Positions 27,322 through 35,805 of a stretch of DNA of 64,000 nucleotides are shown here, piece by piece. This DNA is from Pseudomonas sp. KU26590. Its GTDB lineage: Bacteria > Pseudomonadota > Gammaproteobacteria > Pseudomonadales > Pseudomonadaceae. The notes beneath the pieces were generated by a model that did no database searches, was not told the origin of the DNA, and was given only the letters and a program-made list of their open reading frames with translations. How positions within the stretch are numbered: the first letter of the stretch is position 1; every line of letters begins with the position of its first letter. The stretch is taken from assembly GCF_026153515.1 (NCBI RefSeq), contig NZ_CP110644.1:1951501-2015500 (forward strand). The letters are read 5' to 3'. The position numbers were made by a program, and so were the translations under genes.

Positions 27322-27890
27322 CCTTGCATCTTGACCTGCTGCGCCATGGCGAAACCGAATTCGGCGGCGGCCTGCGCGGCAGCATCGACGACGCACTGAC
27401 CGACACCGGCTGGCAGCAGATGCGCGCGGCGGTGGCTGACCGTGGGCCTTGGGACCGGATTGTCAGCTCGCCGCTGCAACGCTGCGCGCGTTTTGCCGAC
27501 GAGTTGGCCGAGCGACTGGGCTTGCCCGTGGAGCTGGAAGCCGGTCTTCAGGAATTGCACTTCGGTGACTGGGAAGGCCACAGCCCCGCGCAATTGATGG
27601 AAACCGATGCTGCCGGGTTGGGGCGCTTCTGGGAGGATCCGTACGGGTTTACGCCACCCAACGGCGAACCGGTTGAGGTTTTTGCCACCCGCGTGTTGGC
27701 CGCCGTTGAGCGGTTGCAGCGGGCGTATGACGGTCAGCGCGTACTGCTGATCAGTCATGGCGGGGTGATGCGTCTGTTGTTGGCCCGCGCCCGCGGTCTG
27801 CCCCGTGAGCAACTGCTGCAGGTCACGGTGGCCCACGGCGGTCTGTTTGGCCTCGACGTGCAGGCCGACGGTGAGTTGACGGAGGTTTAA
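27318..27890 (+). CDS. Alpha-ribazole phosphatase (histidine phosphatase family)
   Basis: 190 residues. Phosphoglycerate-mutase-type phosphatase expected to remove the 5'-phosphate of alpha-ribazole phosphate or of adenosylcobalamin phosphate. The phosphohistidine motif is [14 protein letters not shown] near the N terminus; the second His is in [10 protein letters not shown]. Salmonella calls this cobC; the symbol is left blank because cobC is used here for the decarboxylase. It lies between cobT and cobS, with its stop directly adjacent to the cobS start. Confidence 0.9.
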   Translation: MTLHLDLLRHGETEFGGGLRGSIDDALTDTGWQQMRAAVADRGPWDRIVSSPLQRCARFADELAERLGLPVELEAGLQELHFGDWEGHSPAQLMETDAAGLGRFWEDPYGFTPPNGEPVEVFATRVLAAVERLQRAYDGQRVLLISHGGVMRLLLARARGLPREQLLQVTVAHGGLFGLDVQADGELTEV

Positions 27891-28628
27891 ATGCTGCCGT
27901 TCTGGATCGCCTTGCAGTTCCTCAGCAGCCTGCCGATTCGCCTGCCGGGCATGCCGACGCCCAAGGAGTCGGGGCGTTCGCTGCTGTTTTACCCGCTGGT
28001 GGGGTTGCTGTTCGGCGTGCTGTTGATGGCGCTGAATCATCTGCTCGACGGCGCACCGATGGTGTTGCACGCCGCCTTGCTGCTCGCGGCGTGGGTGATG
28101 CTCAGCGGTGGGCTGCACCTGGACGGCCTGGCGGACAGCGCGGATGCCTGGCTCGGTGGATTCGGCGACCGCGAACGCACGCTGCTCATTATGAAAGACC
28201 CACGCAGCGGCCCGATTGCCGTGGTCACGCTGGTGGTGGTCTTGCTGTTGAAGTTCAGCGCCGTGCTGGCGTTGATTGAAGCGCACACTGGTGTTGGCCT
28301 GTTGCTGGCGCCGGTGATTGGCCGTGCGGCGATGCTGGCTCTGTTTCTGAACACGCCTTATGTGCGCGCCGGTGGATTGGGACAGGCGCTGGCCGACCAC
28401 CTGCCAAGAAAGGCCGGTGTGCGGGTATTGGCAGCGGTGGCGGTGGTTTGCGTGCTCATCGGTGGCGGTGCGTCGGTTTGGGTGCTGGTGGTGGCAGCGG
28501 GCGGCTTCTTCTGGCTGCGCCGGGTGATGATGCAACGTCTGGGCGGCAGCACCGGCGACACCGCCGGCGCGATGCTCGAACTGCTGGAAACACTGGTGCT
28601 GGTGACGTTGGCGCTGATGTGGGATTGA
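27891..28628 (+). CDS. cobS: Adenosylcobalamin 5'-phosphate synthase (cobalamin synthase)
   Basis: 245 residues, mostly hydrophobic, an inner-membrane enzyme. It joins adenosylcobinamide-GDP and alpha-ribazole (phosphate), the last step of the pathway. Signature: SGGLHLDGLADSADAWLGG, with the metal-binding aspartates, followed by MKDPRSGPIAVV. About six membrane segments can be drawn. It is the last gene of the operon (cobV in the P. denitrificans scheme) and a REP pair follows within 40 bp. Confidence 0.95.
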   Translation: MLPFWIALQFLSSLPIRLPGMPTPKESGRSLLFYPLVGLLFGVLLMALNHLLDGAPMVLHAALLLAAWVMLSGGLHLDGLADSADAWLGGFGDRERTLLIMKDPRSGPIAVVTLVVVLLLKFSAVLALIEAHTGVGLLLAPVIGRAAMLALFLNTPYVRAGGLGQALADHLPRKAGVRVLAAVAVVCVLIGGGASVWVLVVAAGGFFWLRRVMMQRLGGSTGDTAGAMLELLETLVLVTLALMWD

Positions 28629-28661
28629 TGCAGTGTCCTGCCGCCGGCGTGCGGAGTAGGA

Positions 28662-28792
28662 GTAGGAGCGTGGCTTGTCCCGCGATCTGCCGGGAACCGG
28701 CAGCAAAATCCTGCGCGGCGGTGTGCCAGACAGTCCGTAAGCAGACTTGCTGCCGCTGCGCGCCAGATCGCGGGACAAGCCACGCGCCTACA
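28662..28792. repeat. REPIN (GCGTGGCTTGTCCCGCGAT type)
   Basis: GTAGGAGCGTGGCTTGTCCC and GGGACAAGCCACGCGCCTAC are inverted about 90 bp apart, a longer loop than the other pairs. The same right-arm type occurs in the tandem array at 10229-10648. Confidence 0.82.
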
Positions 28793-28854
28793 ACCCGCTA
28801 CGCTAGCTAATCGAAGATTTATCCATGGTGTTCCGGATCAACCGGAGAGGTGTC

Positions 28855-29802
28855 ATGCATAGCGTTGCGCTGGTGGTGTACCCCAATTTTCAGTCCCTGA
28901 GCCTGTCCGTCGGGTCCGTGCTGACCTGCGCGAACCTGATGCAGGGCGAGGCGGCGTACTCCTTTCATCTGGTGTCCGAGAGCGGCGGGGCGGTGATATC
29001 GTCCGAAGGTTTTTCGGTCAATACCACGCCATTGCAGCCCGAGGGTTACGACACGATCATCGTCAGTGGCTACCTGGACCTGCAATTGCCGACACCCAGC
29101 CTGCTTGAGTTCGTGCGCACCGCGTCGGCTCAGTCGCGGCGAGTGGCGTCGCTGTGCACGGGCGGGTTTGTGCTGGCCGAAGCGGGTCTGCTCGACGGCA
29201 AGCGCGCGTCCATGCACTGGATTCATGCCCCCGAGTTTCGCAAGCGCTACCCCAACGTCCGCGTCGAGGACGACAAACTGTTCACCGTGGATGGTGACAT
29301 CTGGACCGGCGCGGGCATGAGCGCCGGGCTTGATCTCGCACTGGCGATGGTCGAGAACGACCTCGGCGCCGACATCGCCCGGCAGGTCGCGCGCAAGTTG
29401 GTGATTTATCAACGTCGCGGCAGCGAGCATTCCCAGTTGTCGACGTTGCTGGAGCTGGACCCCAAGTCCGACCGCGTGCAACTGGCGCTGGCCTATGCCC
29501 GCGAGAACCTCAAAAGCGATCTGTCCATCGACGCGTTGGCAGCGATTGCCCGGTTGAGCCCGCGTCAGTTCAGCCGGGTTTTTCGCGAGGAAACCGGGCA
29601 GACCCCGGCGAAAGCCATCGAATGCCTGCGGGTGGAAATGGCGCGGGCGATGATGGAAACCAGTCGGCACCCCATTGAGGTGGTTGCCCGTGAGACCGGT
29701 TTCGGCGATCGGGAAAGAATGCGCCAGGCGTTTCTGCGCAACTTCGGCGAACCGCCCCAGGCGATGCAGCGGGCCTTCACGGCGACCGACAAAGCCGGCT
29801 AA
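28855..29802 (+). CDS. GlxA-family transcriptional regulator (DJ-1/PfpI + AraC)
   Basis: 315 residues from the ATG at 28855, chosen because GGAGAGG lies just upstream; an in-frame ATG at 28825 would add ten residues. The N-terminal half is a class I amidotransferase-like (DJ-1/PfpI) domain with CTGGFVLAEAGLLDGKRA, typical of GlxA regulators. The C-terminal half is an AraC/XylS DNA-binding domain with two helix-turn-helix motifs: SIDALAAIARLSPRQFSRVF and VVARETGFGDRERMRQAF. Relatives control use of quaternary amines, arginine or similar compounds. The target here is unknown; it stands alone between the cob operon and the peroxidase gene. Confidence 0.88.
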   Translation: MHSVALVVYPNFQSLSLSVGSVLTCANLMQGEAAYSFHLVSESGGAVISSEGFSVNTTPLQPEGYDTIIVSGYLDLQLPTPSLLEFVRTASAQSRRVASLCTGGFVLAEAGLLDGKRASMHWIHAPEFRKRYPNVRVEDDKLFTVDGDIWTGAGMSAGLDLALAMVENDLGADIARQVARKLVIYQRRGSEHSQLSTLLELDPKSDRVQLALAYARENLKSDLSIDALAAIARLSPRQFSRVFREETGQTPAKAIECLRVEMARAMMETSRHPIEVVARETGFGDRERMRQAFLRNFGEPPQAMQRAFTATDKAG

Positions 29803-29886
29803 TGGCCCCGTTTCCGTGGCGCCCTAGGCATTCGGCGTGCGGCGGAGTAGCGTAGCGACAGCTCCACCTTTCCTGCCCGCTCATGA

Positions 29887-30450
29887 ATGGACGTCGCCAT
29901 GGCCCTACGCTGGATTCACGCGCCTCTGCTGTTGCTTGCCCTCAGTGGCGCCGCCGCGGCAGCCGATTGCCCGCCACTGCTGCAGGGCGACCTGCCCAAG
30001 CTGCGGGCGAAACAGGATATCGACCTGTGCAAGCAGTTTGCCGGAAAGCCGATGCTCGTCGTCAATACCGCAAGCTTCTGTGGCTTCGCGCCGCAGTTCA
30101 AAGGGCTTGAGGCGCTCAACCAGCGCTTCAAGGGCGAGGGCCTGCAAGTGCTCGGCGTGCCCTCGGATGATTTCCTCCAAGAGTCCAAGGACGTCGCCGA
30201 GACCGCCAAGGTGTGTTATGTGAACTACGGAGTCACCTTCACCATGACCGAACCGCAGCCGGTGCGTGGCGCCGACGCCATCAACCTGTTCAAAGTCCTC
30301 GCCGAGCAAAGCAATCCACCGCGCTGGAACTTCTATAAATACGTGGTCGACCGCCAAGGCAACGTCGTTGCCAGCTTCTCCAGCAAAACCGCGCCGGACG
30401 ATCCCGAGCTGATTTCAGCCATCGAGAAGGCCATCGCCTCCAAACCGTAA
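29887..30450 (+). CDS. Periplasmic glutathione-peroxidase-family protein
   Basis: 187 residues (183 if the ATG at 29899 is used). A signal peptide is evident ([20 protein letters not shown]), which makes this an exported member of the family. The peroxidatic Cys is in [18 protein letters not shown], followed by LGVPSDDF and [12 protein letters not shown] with the conserved Trp-Asn. A second Cys (VCYVNYG) may act as resolving residue, suggesting a thioredoxin-type peroxidase rather than strict glutathione use. The location between the cob operon and fadL matches other pseudomonads. Confidence 0.9.
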   Translation: MDVAMALRWIHAPLLLLALSGAAAAADCPPLLQGDLPKLRAKQDIDLCKQFAGKPMLVVNTASFCGFAPQFKGLEALNQRFKGEGLQVLGVPSDDFLQESKDVAETAKVCYVNYGVTFTMTEPQPVRGADAINLFKVLAEQSNPPRWNFYKYVVDRQGNVVASFSSKTAPDDPELISAIEKAIASKP

Positions 30451-30484
30451 AAACGCGCTGACGCGAAGCAGACCGGCCACAACG

Positions 30485-30520
30485 AAAAACCCCGCAGCCA
30501 TCACTGGCTGCGGGGTTTTA
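30485..30520. terminator. Bidirectional intrinsic terminator
   Basis: AAAACCCCGCAGCCA, short loop, TGGCTGCGGGGTTTT form a near-perfect 15-bp stem with A and T tracts on either side. It separates the convergent peroxidase and fadL genes. Confidence 0.9.
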
Positions 30521-30560
30521 TGTAGGGCGAACAGGTGATCTGCCTGTCTCGCCCACTGCA

Positions 30561-31853
30561 TCAGAAGCGGTACGTCATGCCCACGCCGAAACCGTTGGCG
30601 CTGTTGTCGTACTTGGCGTTGTAGCTCTGACCCAGCGCGTTCGAGTCGGCGACCTTGACCTTCTCTTCCTGCAAGTAGGAGTAGGCCACATCGATGGTGA
30701 TGTCGTCGGTCGGGCTGTAACCGGCGCCCAGGCTGAAGATCGTGCGATCACCCGTCGGGATGCGCGGCGAGCGGTTCTCGTTGTTGGTCGGCGACTGGTC
30801 GAACGACAGGCCGGTACGCAACACCCACTGCTTGTTCAACTGATACGACGTACCCACGGCGTAAGCCCAGGTGTCGTGCCAGTTCTGCTGTTCGCTGATG
30901 GTGCCGACCAGGCTTGGTGCAGCGACGCCACCCGCGCGCGTGACGCCCGAATTCTCCACGGTGATGTCTTCCAGACGGCTCCAGCGTGTCCAGGTGGCCC
31001 CCGCGTAGAGCTTCCAGGCATCGTTCATCTTCTGCGTGACCGAGAAGTCCACGGTTTCAGGCGTGTCGATGCTCAGCTTGGCGTCGTATCGACCCGCGCC
31101 CAGTACTTGGGCAGGCACGCCTGCGCCCGGGGTGACTTCGGTGTGGCCTTCGAGCTTGTAGGTTACTTTGGAGTGGTAGGTCAGGCCGACGCTGGTGGTG
31201 TCGGTGGCTTGAACCAGGATACCGGCGTTGAAACCGTAACCGACGTCATCACCTTTGACCTGCACGCGGCCGTCGCCTGTGCGAGCACCCAGCAGCGGGC
31301 TGACATTGAGTGCCGATTCCAGCGTACCGGAAATACGGTTGATGGTCGGACCGAAACCGATCGACACCTTGTCATTGAATGCGTAGCTGACGGTCGGCTG
31401 GAAGGTCACGACCTTGACGACGCTCTTGCTGCCGAAGTTGCGGCCCTGAAAGTTGTTTTCGTAGTCGGTGACCAGGCCGAATGGCGCGTAGACACCAAAC
31501 CCGAACGCCCAGTGCTCGTCGACCGGGTTCACGTAGAAGCCCATCGGTACGGCGATGAACGGCACCATGTCGCCTTTGTTGGAACCGGTGCTGCGGCCGC
31601 TGGTGTCGGTAATGTCGGTGGAGGCATCAATTGCGGCGACCCCCACGGTCGCCTGCGCGCGCTTGATGCGCGACATGCCGGCCGGGTTGCCGTACACGAT
31701 GCTGGCGTCATCGACAGACGAGGTACGACCCGCAAAACCTGTGCCCATGCCGCTGATGCTTTGCTCGTTCAGGGCAAAGCCGGAGGCAAAAATCTGAGTG
31801 GAGGCAAGAGTGATGGCGAGACTGAGGCTGGATTTGATCATTGTTTTTTTCAT
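30561..31853 (-). CDS. OmpP1/FadL-family outer-membrane transporter
   Basis: 430 residues. Signal peptide of about 23 residues (SLSLAITLASTQIFA, then SGFALNEQSISGMGTGFAGR). The mature N terminus is the FadL plug-type start, and VYGNPAGMSRI is the family NPA motif. The rest is beta-strand rich, ending in the aromatic YRF C terminus recognised by the Bam machinery. Family members take up long-chain fatty acids or other hydrophobic compounds; the substrate is not deducible. The reverse-strand gene is convergent with the peroxidase gene across a shared terminator. Confidence 0.92.
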   Translation of the reverse strand: MKKTMIKSSLSLAITLASTQIFASGFALNEQSISGMGTGFAGRTSSVDDASIVYGNPAGMSRIKRAQATVGVAAIDASTDITDTSGRSTGSNKGDMVPFIAVPMGFYVNPVDEHWAFGFGVYAPFGLVTDYENNFQGRNFGSKSVVKVVTFQPTVSYAFNDKVSIGFGPTINRISGTLESALNVSPLLGARTGDGRVQVKGDDVGYGFNAGILVQATDTTSVGLTYHSKVTYKLEGHTEVTPGAGVPAQVLGAGRYDAKLSIDTPETVDFSVTQKMNDAWKLYAGATWTRWSRLEDITVENSGVTRAGGVAAPSLVGTISEQQNWHDTWAYAVGTSYQLNKQWVLRTGLSFDQSPTNNENRSPRIPTGDRTIFSLGAGYSPTDDITIDVAYSYLQEEKVKVADSNALGQSYNAKYDNSANGFGVGMTYRF

Positions 31854-31991
31854 TGTTAGAACTCCTGTTGATCACCGCGCGGAAATTACCAATATTTCTG
31901 TCCTCGCGCTATAGCCTGGATCAGCCGATTTAGAGCGGTTCTTGTAGGACAATCCTGAAAGTTCGCCGCTTTTTCGTTCAATACCAATCGG

Positions 31992-32483
31992 TCACGAAAT
32001 GGCCGTTGAGGGCTGAAACAGAGGGCTGACCCATGTTTGCCAGGCTGAGGTGAAATCCTGAAGCTGACCGCCGGGTTGAAATATCTCGCGCCACATTTGC
32101 GCCATGGCCAGAGAATCGTCTGCATCCGGCAGCGAAATATGGCTCGCTTCCACCATCAGCCAGGCGATGGCGGTCGAGTAACGCAGGTTGACGGTCAGCT
32201 CCAGGTCGGGCCCTGTGAGAAACGCGTGCTGGCTGGCCAGGCCTCGAACGAGGCTGGCCAGGTCCGGATCGCGGGCCAGGTAGTGGTCCCAAAGCTGGCG
32301 GTGCTGGGTGTCGGCGATGCTGTAAAGCCCGTGGCCGCGCGGATTGTCCAGCTCGGCGCCCAGCGCGGACTGGCTGGCGGCGACGCCCAGCAGCAGTGAT
32401 TCGGCGGCTCGACTGTCTCGGCCGAGGTACAGGAGCGTCGGGCGGATGACGTAGCGACACAGTTCACTGGCGGCGATTCCCAT
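31992..32483 (-). CDS. Lone chromosomal relative of a tailed-phage protein
   Basis: 163 residues. The segments LLLGVAASQSALGAEL, GLYSIADTQHRQLWDHYLA and NLRYSTAIAWLM recall a hypothetical protein common in tailed phages, where the same positions typically read AAQES-LG, a G-YQ-EPATH-like segment and NLRYA-AMAR. That pattern resembles the Glu and G-x-Q motifs of a lysozyme/transglycosylase fold. Here the Glu of AAQES appears to be Gln (AASQS), so enzymatic activity is doubtful. No other phage gene is near. The assignment is from memory of the family pattern and has moderate confidence. The coding frame itself is well supported by length and composition. Confidence 0.6.
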   Translation of the reverse strand: MGIAASELCRYVIRPTLLYLGRDSRAAESLLLGVAASQSALGAELDNPRGHGLYSIADTQHRQLWDHYLARDPDLASLVRGLASQHAFLTGPDLELTVNLRYSTAIAWLMVEASHISLPDADDSLAMAQMWREIFQPGGQLQDFTSAWQTWVSPLFQPSTAIS

Positions 32484-32591
32484 AACACCCTCGGGGAGTT
32501 GATGAGTCGGCGGACCCTGGCGCTTGGCAGCAGGGATGAAGTGGGCCCACCGGCAGCGACCTGAGCCGCTGACTTGAAGTGTAGTGTGATA

Positions 32592-32604
32592 TTTACGGTG
32601 TAAA
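32592..32604. promoter_or_regulatory. Short palindrome TTTACggtGTAAA, possible operator
   Basis: A perfect 5+5 inverted repeat with a 3-nt centre lies 109 bp upstream of the reverse phage-like gene. On the reverse strand TTTACA is followed after 15 bases by TACACT, so it could overlap a promoter. The regulator is unknown. Confidence 0.35.
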
Positions 32605-32698
32605 GGTCTGTTTTCCGGTCAGTTCCCGTGCAGCTTGAACAGGGTGGCTGGCATTCATGGATGCCCCTGTTGCTTTTTATGTAAGTAAAACAGATACA

Positions 32699-32730
32699 AA
32701 AAAGCCCCACCGTTATCGGGTGAGGCCTTG
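32699..32730 (-). terminator. Intrinsic terminator of the small reverse gene
   Basis: Read on the reverse strand: GGCCTCACC, loop, GGTGGGGC then six or more T. It sits 45 bp beyond the stop of the 74-residue gene at 32775. Confidence 0.7.
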
Positions 32731-32774
32731 TCGACGCAGCGTTATTTACCGACGGACGGTATCAGGCATTGGTA

Positions 32775-32999
32775 TTAGGCAACCAGGGCCTGACGTGTAC
32801 GGTCGATGACAGCCTGCAGCGGTGCATCGCTGGAGTATTGATCCGGGTACAAACGCTCGCTGTGGCGGGCGATACCGTGCTCGTTGACGATGGTGAAGCT
32901 GAAGCAGCCTTTGCGCGCTGCCATGATCAGGCAGTTCATCGGGGCAAATGCGTTGGTCAGTGTGCGAATAGCGTTTTGAGTCTGGATATGAGTAGTCAT
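32775..32999 (-). CDS. Small conserved Pseudomonas protein, function unknown
   Basis: 74 residues from the ATG at 32999, chosen over the 121-codon open frame because AGGAAA lies about 10 bases upstream and MTTHIQTQNAIRTLTNAF looks like a genuine N terminus. There is no membrane segment or signal peptide. Two Cys occur (MNCLIMAARKGCF). The middle, FSFTIVNEHGIARHSERLYP, looks like a beta-hairpin, and the C terminus is helical (LQAVIDRTRQAL). Of unknown role; a terminator follows it. Confidence 0.7.
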   Translation of the reverse strand: MTTHIQTQNAIRTLTNAFAPMNCLIMAARKGCFSFTIVNEHGIARHSERLYPDQYSSDAPLQAVIDRTRQALVA

Positions 33000-33964
33000 G
33001 TTGTAGGTGTTTCCTGAATCGACACGCAATAAGAGGCGTGCAAAATAAATACGTTCCAGTAAACGCGGACCAATGCTCGAATGCGAGTCAGGGGCAGGGC
33101 GCAGAACCTGTCTGGAACAAAAGCAGCCAGTTGAGCGCATTTAAAATGTGGCGCGGGGCTGACTGGTAGGTACTTAGGAGGGCAGGCAACACAACGCGAG
33201 CTAAGGTTCGATGCTCGAGGTGAAGATCCTGATCAATTTGCAGGCTGGTTGATAAGAGCATGAGTGTTCTGCACACCCCTCCGTTTAGACGGCAGGTCGT
33301 GTGAGTTCATGTCTGGAAACCATCGAGGTGATCGATCCCTTTTTTCAATCCGTTCGCTCAGTGGCTAACCGGGATTGGGGGATTTGTTCGATCAGAATTG
33401 ACTTTCAGCTTGGTACTAACGGCGGCGATGCTAATGGAGTTGCAGGTGCAAAGCAAGCGCTGTTTTGCAATCAAACAGGAGCTGTGCTGTAACACAGGGC
33501 GAAAGAGACTACATCAAATCGAGCGGAAAGGGTGGCCACGTGCCTTATTCCGGCGAATTTTAAGTGGCTGCCGTGGCTGCTGAAACAGGCTTGTGAGCAG
33601 ACGAAATCAACTTGTACACATTGCGAAAGGTACCTGTCATGTCACTGTCACGTCGGCCGCTAACCGCTTGATTTTATGCAACGAATTATTAAGTCAATGA
33701 AAACCATCGTTTTTTTACGCTGGTGAAAAAATCGTCAGTTTGAACGCAGGCCCCATTCTACGTGCGTTTGCGAGAGCTTAAGGTGTGTTGTCCACTGAGT
33801 TATCCACAGGTTCTGTGGATTGTCCCAAGCGCTGGCTCTATCCCGCTGCTCTTGAAGCATTCGCTGGCATTTTTGTCTTTACATGGCGCTTTTTTACCTG
33901 GATCGGACGTCGAGCACGGTTCTGCGCATAATGCTGTCTGCCTGAATGTCGGAGTCTGGATTTT
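33000..33964. other. 965-bp gene-poor, relatively AT-rich region upstream of rmuC
   Basis: No convincing protein gene, REP element or tRNA is seen. The stretch around 33600-33740 is visibly richer in A and T than the neighbours (for example GCAACGAATTATTAAGTCAA). It contains the inverted repeat ATCCACAG-GTT-CTGTGGAT at 33802-33820. Small open frames at 33301-33492 and 33398-33583 have no codon bias or ribosome-binding sites and are not called. Confidence 0.5.
33800..33808 (+). promoter_or_regulatory. Consensus DnaA-box sequence TTATCCACA
   Basis: An exact TTATCCACA, followed 6 bp later by TGTGGATTG, which is a near match to the same box in inverse orientation. The pair lies 157 bp before rmuC. 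A chance match is possible. Confidence 0.4.
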
Positions 33965-35443
33965 ATGGTGTTTGAGTTAACCAGCCTGTTGCTGGGTTTG
34001 GCGGTTGCGGCAGTGCCCCTGTTGGGGCTGGCGTGGCAGTTGCAGCGGCGTCTGGCGCAGCGCGAGGCGGACACCGCGTTGCTCGACGAGCGCTTGAGTA
34101 ACGCGCAGATGGCGCAGGAGGGGCTCAATGCACAGTTGGACGCCAGCCGCGACGAGATCAGCGATCTCGCCCAGGCCAATGCGGTCAAGCAGGCGGACCT
34201 TGCGGCGCTGCGCCGGGAAGTGGACCTGCTGCGCCAACAGCATGAAGGCGCGCGCGAGGCCCAGGAAGACTGGGGCCGCGAACGGACCGCCAGAGAAGCC
34301 GAGCTGCGCCGACTCGACGCCCAGTGCGCATCCCTTGGCGCCGAGCTACGCGAACAGCAGGAAAGCCACCAGCAGCGCCTCACCGACCTGCAAGGCTCCC
34401 GCGATGAGCTGCGTGCACAGTTTGCAGAGCTGGCCGGCAAGATTTTCGATGAGCGCGAGCAGCGCTTTGCCGAAACCAGTCAGCAGCAGTTGGGCCAGTT
34501 GCTCAACCCGCTTAAGGAACGCATCCAGTCGTTTGAAAAGCGCGTTGAAGAAAGTTACCAGAACGAAGCCCGCGAACGCTTCTCTCTGAGCAAGGAACTG
34601 GAGCGCTTGCAGCAGCTCAACCTGCGCCTGAGCGACGAAGCGAACAACCTGACCCGTGCGCTGAAGGGTCAGAAGACCCAAGGCAACTGGGGTGAACTGA
34701 TTCTGGAGCGGGTGCTTGAGCATGCCGGTCTGGAAAAGGGACGCGAGTACCAGACCCAAGTCAGCCTGAAAGGCCCCGATGGTGAGCGTTTCCAGCCTGA
34801 CGTGCTGATCATGCTGCCCGGCGACAAGCAGGTGGTTGTCGACGCCAAGGTCAGCCTGACGGCCTATCAGCAGTACGTGTCGGCCGACGATGAGGTGATT
34901 TCCCAGGCGGCGCTGAAGCAGCACGTCCTATCGTTGCGCAATCACGTCAAAGGCTTGTCCGGCAAAGACTACAAACGCCTCGAGGGGCTGCACAGCCTTG
35001 ATTTCGTTTTGCTGTTCGTGCCGATCGAAGCGGCGTTTTCTGCAGCGTTGCAGGCCGAGCCGAACATGTTCCAGGAGGCGTTCGATCGCAACATCGTCAT
35101 CGTCAGCCCGACCACGCTGCTGGCAACGCTGCGGGTCATCGACAGTCTGTGGAAGCAGGAGCGGCAAAGCCAGAACGCGCGGGAGATCGCCGAGCGGGCA
35201 GGGTGGCTCTACGACAAGTTTGTGCTGTTCATCCAGGACCTGGACGAAGTCGGCAACCGCCTTCAGCAGCTGGACAAGGCCTACGGCGCCGCGCGCAACA
35301 AGCTCGTCGAGGGGCGCGGCAATCTGGTCAGCCGTAGCGAACAGCTCAAGCTGCTGGGTGCACGGGCGAGTAAGAGTCTGCCGGCGGATCTGCTGGAGCG
35401 GGCGATGACCGACCCAGATGGACTGGCGCAATTGCCGGAGTAA
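33965..35443 (+). CDS. rmuC: DNA recombination protein RmuC homologue
   Basis: 492 residues. An N-terminal membrane anchor (LTSLLLGLAVAAVPLLGLAW) is followed by a long coiled coil rich in Ala/Glu/Gln/Arg (about 25-220) and then the RmuC nuclease-like domain with GNWGELILERVLEHAGLEKG, QPDVLIMLPGDKQVVVDAKVSL and DFVLLFVPIEAAF. The Asp...Asp-Ala-Lys pattern is PD-(D/E)XK-like. RmuC limits inversions at short inverted repeats in E. coli. This is notable in a genome full of REP palindromes, although no functional link is shown. Confidence 0.93.
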   Translation: MVFELTSLLLGLAVAAVPLLGLAWQLQRRLAQREADTALLDERLSNAQMAQEGLNAQLDASRDEISDLAQANAVKQADLAALRREVDLLRQQHEGAREAQEDWGRERTAREAELRRLDAQCASLGAELREQQESHQQRLTDLQGSRDELRAQFAELAGKIFDEREQRFAETSQQQLGQLLNPLKERIQSFEKRVEESYQNEARERFSLSKELERLQQLNLRLSDEANNLTRALKGQKTQGNWGELILERVLEHAGLEKGREYQTQVSLKGPDGERFQPDVLIMLPGDKQVVVDAKVSLTAYQQYVSADDEVISQAALKQHVLSLRNHVKGLSGKDYKRLEGLHSLDFVLLFVPIEAAFSAALQAEPNMFQEAFDRNIVIVSPTTLLATLRVIDSLWKQERQSQNAREIAERAGWLYDKFVLFIQDLDEVGNRLQQLDKAYGAARNKLVEGRGNLVSRSEQLKLLGARASKSLPADLLERAMTDPDGLAQLPE

Positions 35444-35805
35444 TCCGGAACTGCTTTTCGCAAGGATGCGACAGCACGGGCTTATAAGTTGAAACAAAGC
35501 TAGCGTTTATCGTATACACATTTGGCTCATCCGTTTGGCCGTTTCCTGCCCTGTCAAAGTGCACCGACATTGCTCACGGTGCACTGGCAGCAGGCGCGCC
35601 GTCTGCACTGCCTCCCTTTTAAAATCCAACGTTCCGGTTTCTTCGGTTGCTGGAAACCCGCTGTTTTGCCGCCTTGCCAAAGGGTAAGGTCGGCAATGGC
35701 ACGCATTCTGCCTCTCGCTTCGTATACAACCCACACTCGCTCCCGTACGCAGTGTGTGCACGTGTGATGTCGGGAGCCGGTTCGTCCTTAGTAGGGAGAA
35801 ATGCG
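35444..35805. promoter_or_regulatory. Leader of the NCS1 transporter gene with two CGTATACA sites
   Basis: 362 bp without a gene. CGTATACACA at 35511 and CGTATACAAC at 35721 share an 8-bp CGTATACA core containing the palindrome GTATAC, 210 bp apart. GntR-type and related regulators often use such GTATAC-like half-sites, so these may be operators of the downstream transporter. The reading frame of the transporter is open upstream, but the ATG at 35806 has GTAGGGAGAA before it and is preferred. Confidence 0.4.

Noticed and set aside
26643..28778. 711-codon open frame antisense to cobT, the phosphatase and cobS, running into a REP
   Set aside because: Opposite strand of three well-supported genes; Gln/His/Arg-rich translation; no ribosome-binding site.
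33301..33583. Small open frames in the gap before rmuC
   Set aside because: No ribosome-binding sites, no codon bias and no recognisable sequence pattern.
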